From contig JAUXSZ010000023.1 in the NCBI GenBank assembly GCA_030679635.1, forward strand, positions 1-7,428: a stretch of 7,428 nucleotides of DNA. The letters are read 5' to 3'. The stretch comes from Sulfuricurvum sp. (GTDB taxonomy: Bacteria > Campylobacterota > Campylobacteria > Campylobacterales > Sulfurimonadaceae). The position numbers and the translations under genes were made by a program. Shown piece by piece: positions 5,676 through 7,428 of the stretch (the first letter of the stretch is position 1; each line of letters begins with the position of its first letter). The notes beneath the pieces were generated by a model that was not told the origin of the DNA, ran no database searches, and saw only the letters and a list, made by a program, of their open reading frames with translations.

Positions 5676-5784
5676 GACTCCCCGCCAGATACCTGCGGCA
5701 CAAAGCACGCACCGATGTGCTGCTGTATTCCTACCCTGACACGTTGTCAGTGCGCACCCTTGCACAGGTCTAGTGGAGAGAGTC
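5676..5784 (-). ncRNA. ffs: Signal recognition particle RNA, small bacterial (4.5S-like) type
   Basis: An RNA of about 109 nt that, with Ffh, targets nascent inner-membrane proteins from the ribosome to FtsY. The diagnostic domain IV apex is intact: GTCAGG, GTA, the GGAA tetraloop (5728-5731), TAC, then AGCAGC. That is the CAGG/AGCAG symmetric loop bound by Ffh, capped by GGAA. Below it, GCGCACTGA pairs with TCGGTGCGT (nine pairs with two wobbles), CCTG pairs with CAGG, and the ends GACTC and GAGTC close the molecule. A consensus-spaced promoter starts transcription at about the first nucleotide. There is no Alu domain, as is usual for this group. The helices were folded by eye and the exact ends are approximate. 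It is convergent with the 75-residue gene and divergent from fliD. Confidence 0.93.
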
Positions 5785-5787
5785 GAA

Positions 5788-5816
5788 ATTATACCGAGTA
5801 GTTAGCGCAATTGCAA
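5788..5816 (-). promoter_or_regulatory. Sigma-70 promoter of the SRP RNA gene
   Basis: On the minus strand TTGCAA (5811-5816) and a perfect TATAAT (5788-5793) are separated by 17 bases. The first paired base of the SRP RNA lies four bases beyond the -10, so the RNA begins at or very near the transcription start. Confidence 0.85.
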
Positions 5817-5817
5817 G

Positions 5818-5840
5818 AAAAGGGGAATGGACCCTTTTTT
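5818..5840 (+). terminator. Intrinsic-terminator-like hairpin before fliD
   Basis: AAAAGGG and CCCTTTT form a 7-bp stem around a seven-base loop, and the T run extends to six (5835-5840). On the plus strand this is a plausible terminator that would stop any transcript from the 75-residue gene, after it crosses the SRP RNA gene in antisense, before it enters fliD. The minus-strand reading also gives a hairpin, but with only four T. The A-T half of the stem makes it weaker than a classic GC-rich terminator. Confidence 0.55.
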
Positions 5841-5856
5841 CCTTACACTCATGCAC

Positions 5857-5883
5857 TACATAAATTCAAAATTTAGCCGATAC
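5857..5883 (+). promoter_or_regulatory. Sigma-28 (FliA)-type promoter of fliD
   Basis: GCCGATAC (5876-5883) matches seven of eight positions of the flagellar sigma-28 -10 consensus GCCGATAA. A TACA (5857-5860) stands 15 bases upstream, where TAAA is expected. The gene served is a late flagellar gene, the class that FliA controls. The spacer holds a small AT dyad (TAAATT-CAA-AATTTA). An overlapping sigma-70-like TATAAA (5884-5889) is an alternative. Confidence 0.65.
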
Positions 5884-5915
5884 TATAAATATATAAAAAG
5901 TTAAAAGGATTTGCG

Positions 5916-7307
5916 ATGGCTGGTACTGTCAATTCACTCGGACTTGGGTCTGGAGTTCTAACGGCTGATATGATCGATAAGCTTCGGACGAATAATGAAG
6001 CGCAGGTGATTAAGCCCCTCGATAACCGAATAGCATCGAGTCAACTGAAGCTCAAATCGTTTGATTTGTTAAATACCCTTATGAGTACTTTTCAAACCAG
6101 TGTTTCCAAACTCTCCAGTGACACACTCTTCCTCGGCCGATCGGTCAGCGGCAACAGTGACGCAGTCAGTGTCAGTGCAGCAGCCGGATCGGATGTCCAA
6201 TCCTTTGCCCTCTCAGACATCGTAACAGCAAAAGGGGACATATTTCACTCCGCCTCTATTGCCTCCAAAACAACCCCGCTGGCTCCTTCGGCAGTGGGGA
6301 CCGGAACACTTAGCCTCTCTATCGGCACCGATGCCCCCATTGCAATCAACTATACTGCGGCAACAACGCTCCAAGAGTTGGCCACCGCGATCAATGACCA
6401 AGCGGGAACCAAAGTAACCGCTTCCATTTTGCAAACAGGTGCCACCACGTATGAGCTGATGATCAAAGCCGACGGTGTCGGCGCCAACCAAAACATCACC
6501 CTTGCCGATTCGATCCCCGACGCAACGGGACTTACGGCGGCACTGGGGATGACCAAGATACAAACCGCCGGCGATGCTACCTTTAAATACAATGGCATTG
6601 CCACTACCCGCCCTACCAATGACATCACCGATCTCCTCAATGGGGTCACGGTTTCTCTCAAACAAGATCAGATTCCTCTCACTCAGGTGGCGACCATTGC
6701 GATCACACAAAACAAGACCGAAATCAGTACGGAAATGGCCCTTTTCGTCCAAACCTACAATACCCTTGTGACCAACATCGGCGATATGACCGCGTACGAT
6801 AAAACAGCCGGAAAAGTAGGGGTATTTAACGGAGATAATTACATTAAATCGATCACCCGAGAGCTCAATCGCACCATCACCTCCGTCGACTCTACCGGTA
6901 AGTCATTGGTCGATTACGGAATCAGCCTCGACCGCAGCGGTATCATGAGTTTGGACAGTGCCGTTTTTGATGCCAAAATGACCCAAGATCCTGTGTCACT
7001 TCAAAACTTTTTGAGCGGAGGTACCGTTGTCAATGGCGTAACAACAACTGGAGTTTTTGATACCCTCTTCGATCAAATGAAGAACTATACGGGGCATCAA
7101 AAAAGCCTCACGAACTTTCAAGGCAATCTCACCAAAACGTTCGATAAGCTAACCAAAGAGCATGAAACGATGACCAAACGGCTCGATGATCGGTATGCTA
7201 TTATGACCAAACAATTTGGTGCGTATGATGCTATCATCAGCAAAATAAACAATCAATTCTCATCGCTCAAACAGATGATTGATGCCCAGTCATCGTCGAA
7301 CAACTAG
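5916..7307 (+). CDS. fliD: Flagellar filament capping protein FliD (HAP2)
   Basis: FliD (463 residues) is exported by the flagellar type III system and forms the oligomeric cap under which flagellin assembles. The N-terminal FliD_N region is clear: SLGLGSGVLTADMIDKL (residues 7-23), then a long helix to about 66 and strands through 110. A flagellin_IN-type repeat spans about 128-198 (GTGTLSLSIG, TLQELATAIND, TASILQ). FliD_C runs from about 237 (ITDLLNGVTVSLKQ, then YNTLVTNIGD and LVDYGISLDRSGIMSLD) to a C-terminal coiled coil at about 387-455. At 463 residues it is near E. coli size and much shorter than the FliD of Campylobacter and Helicobacter (above 600), so the variable outer domains are small. 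AAGGA six bases before the ATG and a sigma-28-like promoter support the start. Neither flaG nor fliS lies next to it within the window. Confidence 0.94.
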   Translation: MAGTVNSLGLGSGVLTADMIDKLRTNNEAQVIKPLDNRIASSQLKLKSFDLLNTLMSTFQTSVSKLSSDTLFLGRSVSGNSDAVSVSAAAGSDVQSFALSDIVTAKGDIFHSASIASKTTPLAPSAVGTGTLSLSIGTDAPIAINYTAATTLQELATAINDQAGTKVTASILQTGATTYELMIKADGVGANQNITLADSIPDATGLTAALGMTKIQTAGDATFKYNGIATTRPTNDITDLLNGVTVSLKQDQIPLTQVATIAITQNKTEISTEMALFVQTYNTLVTNIGDMTAYDKTAGKVGVFNGDNYIKSITRELNRTITSVDSTGKSLVDYGISLDRSGIMSLDSAVFDAKMTQDPVSLQNFLSGGTVVNGVTTTGVFDTLFDQMKNYTGHQKSLTNFQGNLTKTFDKLTKEHETMTKRLDDRYAIMTKQFGAYDAIISKINNQFSSLKQMIDAQSSSNN

Positions 7308-7315
7308 GATCTTCA

Positions 7316-7346
7316 CGTCATACCCTGACTCGATCGGGGTATCCAT
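7316..7346 (+). repeat. REP-like palindrome after fliD, possible terminator
   Basis: The core 7320-7342 forms a nine-pair stem (ATACCCTGA with TCGGGGTAT, one G-U wobble) around a five-base loop CTCGA, beginning 12 bases after the fliD stop. The flanks CGTCAT and ATCCA match the dispersed 'GTCAT-N-CCC…GGG-N-ATCCA' palindromes I know from many proteobacterial genomes. The plus-strand RNA is the more stable one, since the wobble becomes A-C on the other strand. With a short T run at 7350-7353 it may also end the fliD transcript. Only one copy is in the window, so repeat status cannot be shown here. Confidence 0.55.
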
Positions 7347-7428
7347 CCCTTTTAATCTATAGCGGCTTGGAAGTAAAAAGAATGGCTAATAAAATTATAT
7401 TTCTACTCTCCCCTCAAACCTAAAAGCT
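7347..7428. other. AT-rich end of window, no gene seen
   Basis: Every frame on both strands is short here. The ATG at 7382 opens only 13 codons. On the minus strand the last 33 bases are open before a TAA at 7395-7397, so a gene entering from the right and ending there cannot be excluded, but it is not supported. Confidence 0.4.

Noticed and set aside
5530..5712. Minus-strand open frame of 60 codons
   Set aside because: It overlaps the SRP RNA 3' part and the 75-residue gene, has no ribosome-binding site and gives no recognisable protein.
6213..6752. Minus-strand frame of 179 codons inside fliD
   Set aside because: It has no promoter or ribosome-binding site and a Gly/Arg/Cys-rich composition typical of the reverse complement of a coding frame. 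The forward frame is clearly FliD.
7395..7428. Possible C-terminal end of a minus-strand gene entering from the right
   Set aside because: Only about eleven codons are open before the stop, with no recognisable motif. The window ends too soon to judge.

Overview
This window looks like chromosomal DNA of a Campylobacterota member (epsilonproteobacterial lineage), possibly a free-living Sulfuricurvum/Sulfurimonas-type organism. The reasons are the Campylobacterota-like wording of ribosomal protein L2, a compact FliD with a sigma-28-like promoter, and an rpsJ / ATPase / rnhB neighbourhood that I recall from Helicobacter. The genus is inference; no 16S rRNA or other marker is present. Most of the content is housekeeping, and I see no phage, IS element, CRISPR array or defence island.

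Layout. (1) Positions 1-2807, minus strand: the start of the S10 ribosomal protein operon, read from right to left as rpsJ-rplC-rplD-rplW-rplB-rpsS, with rpsS cut by the window edge. Genes are packed with gaps of -1 to 10 bases. A textbook sigma-70 promoter at 2866-2894 drives it through a leader of only about 50 nt. (2) 2992-4056, plus strand: a divergent AAA_14/DUF4143-type ATPase whose Walker B glutamate and nuclease-like ExK motif both appear to be lost. An 8-bp perfect dyad lies in the divergent promoter region. (3) 4057-4725, minus strand: a small outer-membrane beta-barrel protein of the TIGR04219 type, tail-to-tail with the ATPase with no base between the stop codons. (4) 4809-5357, plus strand: rnhB (RNase HII), starting at GTG, divergent from the OMP gene. 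(5) 5394-5621, plus strand: an unrecognised 75-residue protein behind an extended -10 promoter. (6) 5676-5784, minus strand: a gene for the small bacterial signal recognition particle RNA (ffs), with its own consensus-like promoter. (7) 5916-7307, plus strand: fliD, the flagellar filament cap, behind a sigma-28-type -10 element. (8) 7308-7428: a REP-like palindrome just after fliD, then about 75 bases where I see no gene.

The genes do not form one pathway. The S10 operon supplies ribosomal proteins around the peptidyl transferase centre and exit tunnel. The SRP RNA, with Ffh (not here), targets nascent membrane proteins at that exit. RNase HII removes ribonucleotides from DNA. FliD caps the flagellar filament. 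The points most worth a second look are the SRP RNA, which protein-only annotation would miss, the degenerate ATPase, the REP-like palindrome after fliD, and the dyad between the S10 operon and the ATPase gene.
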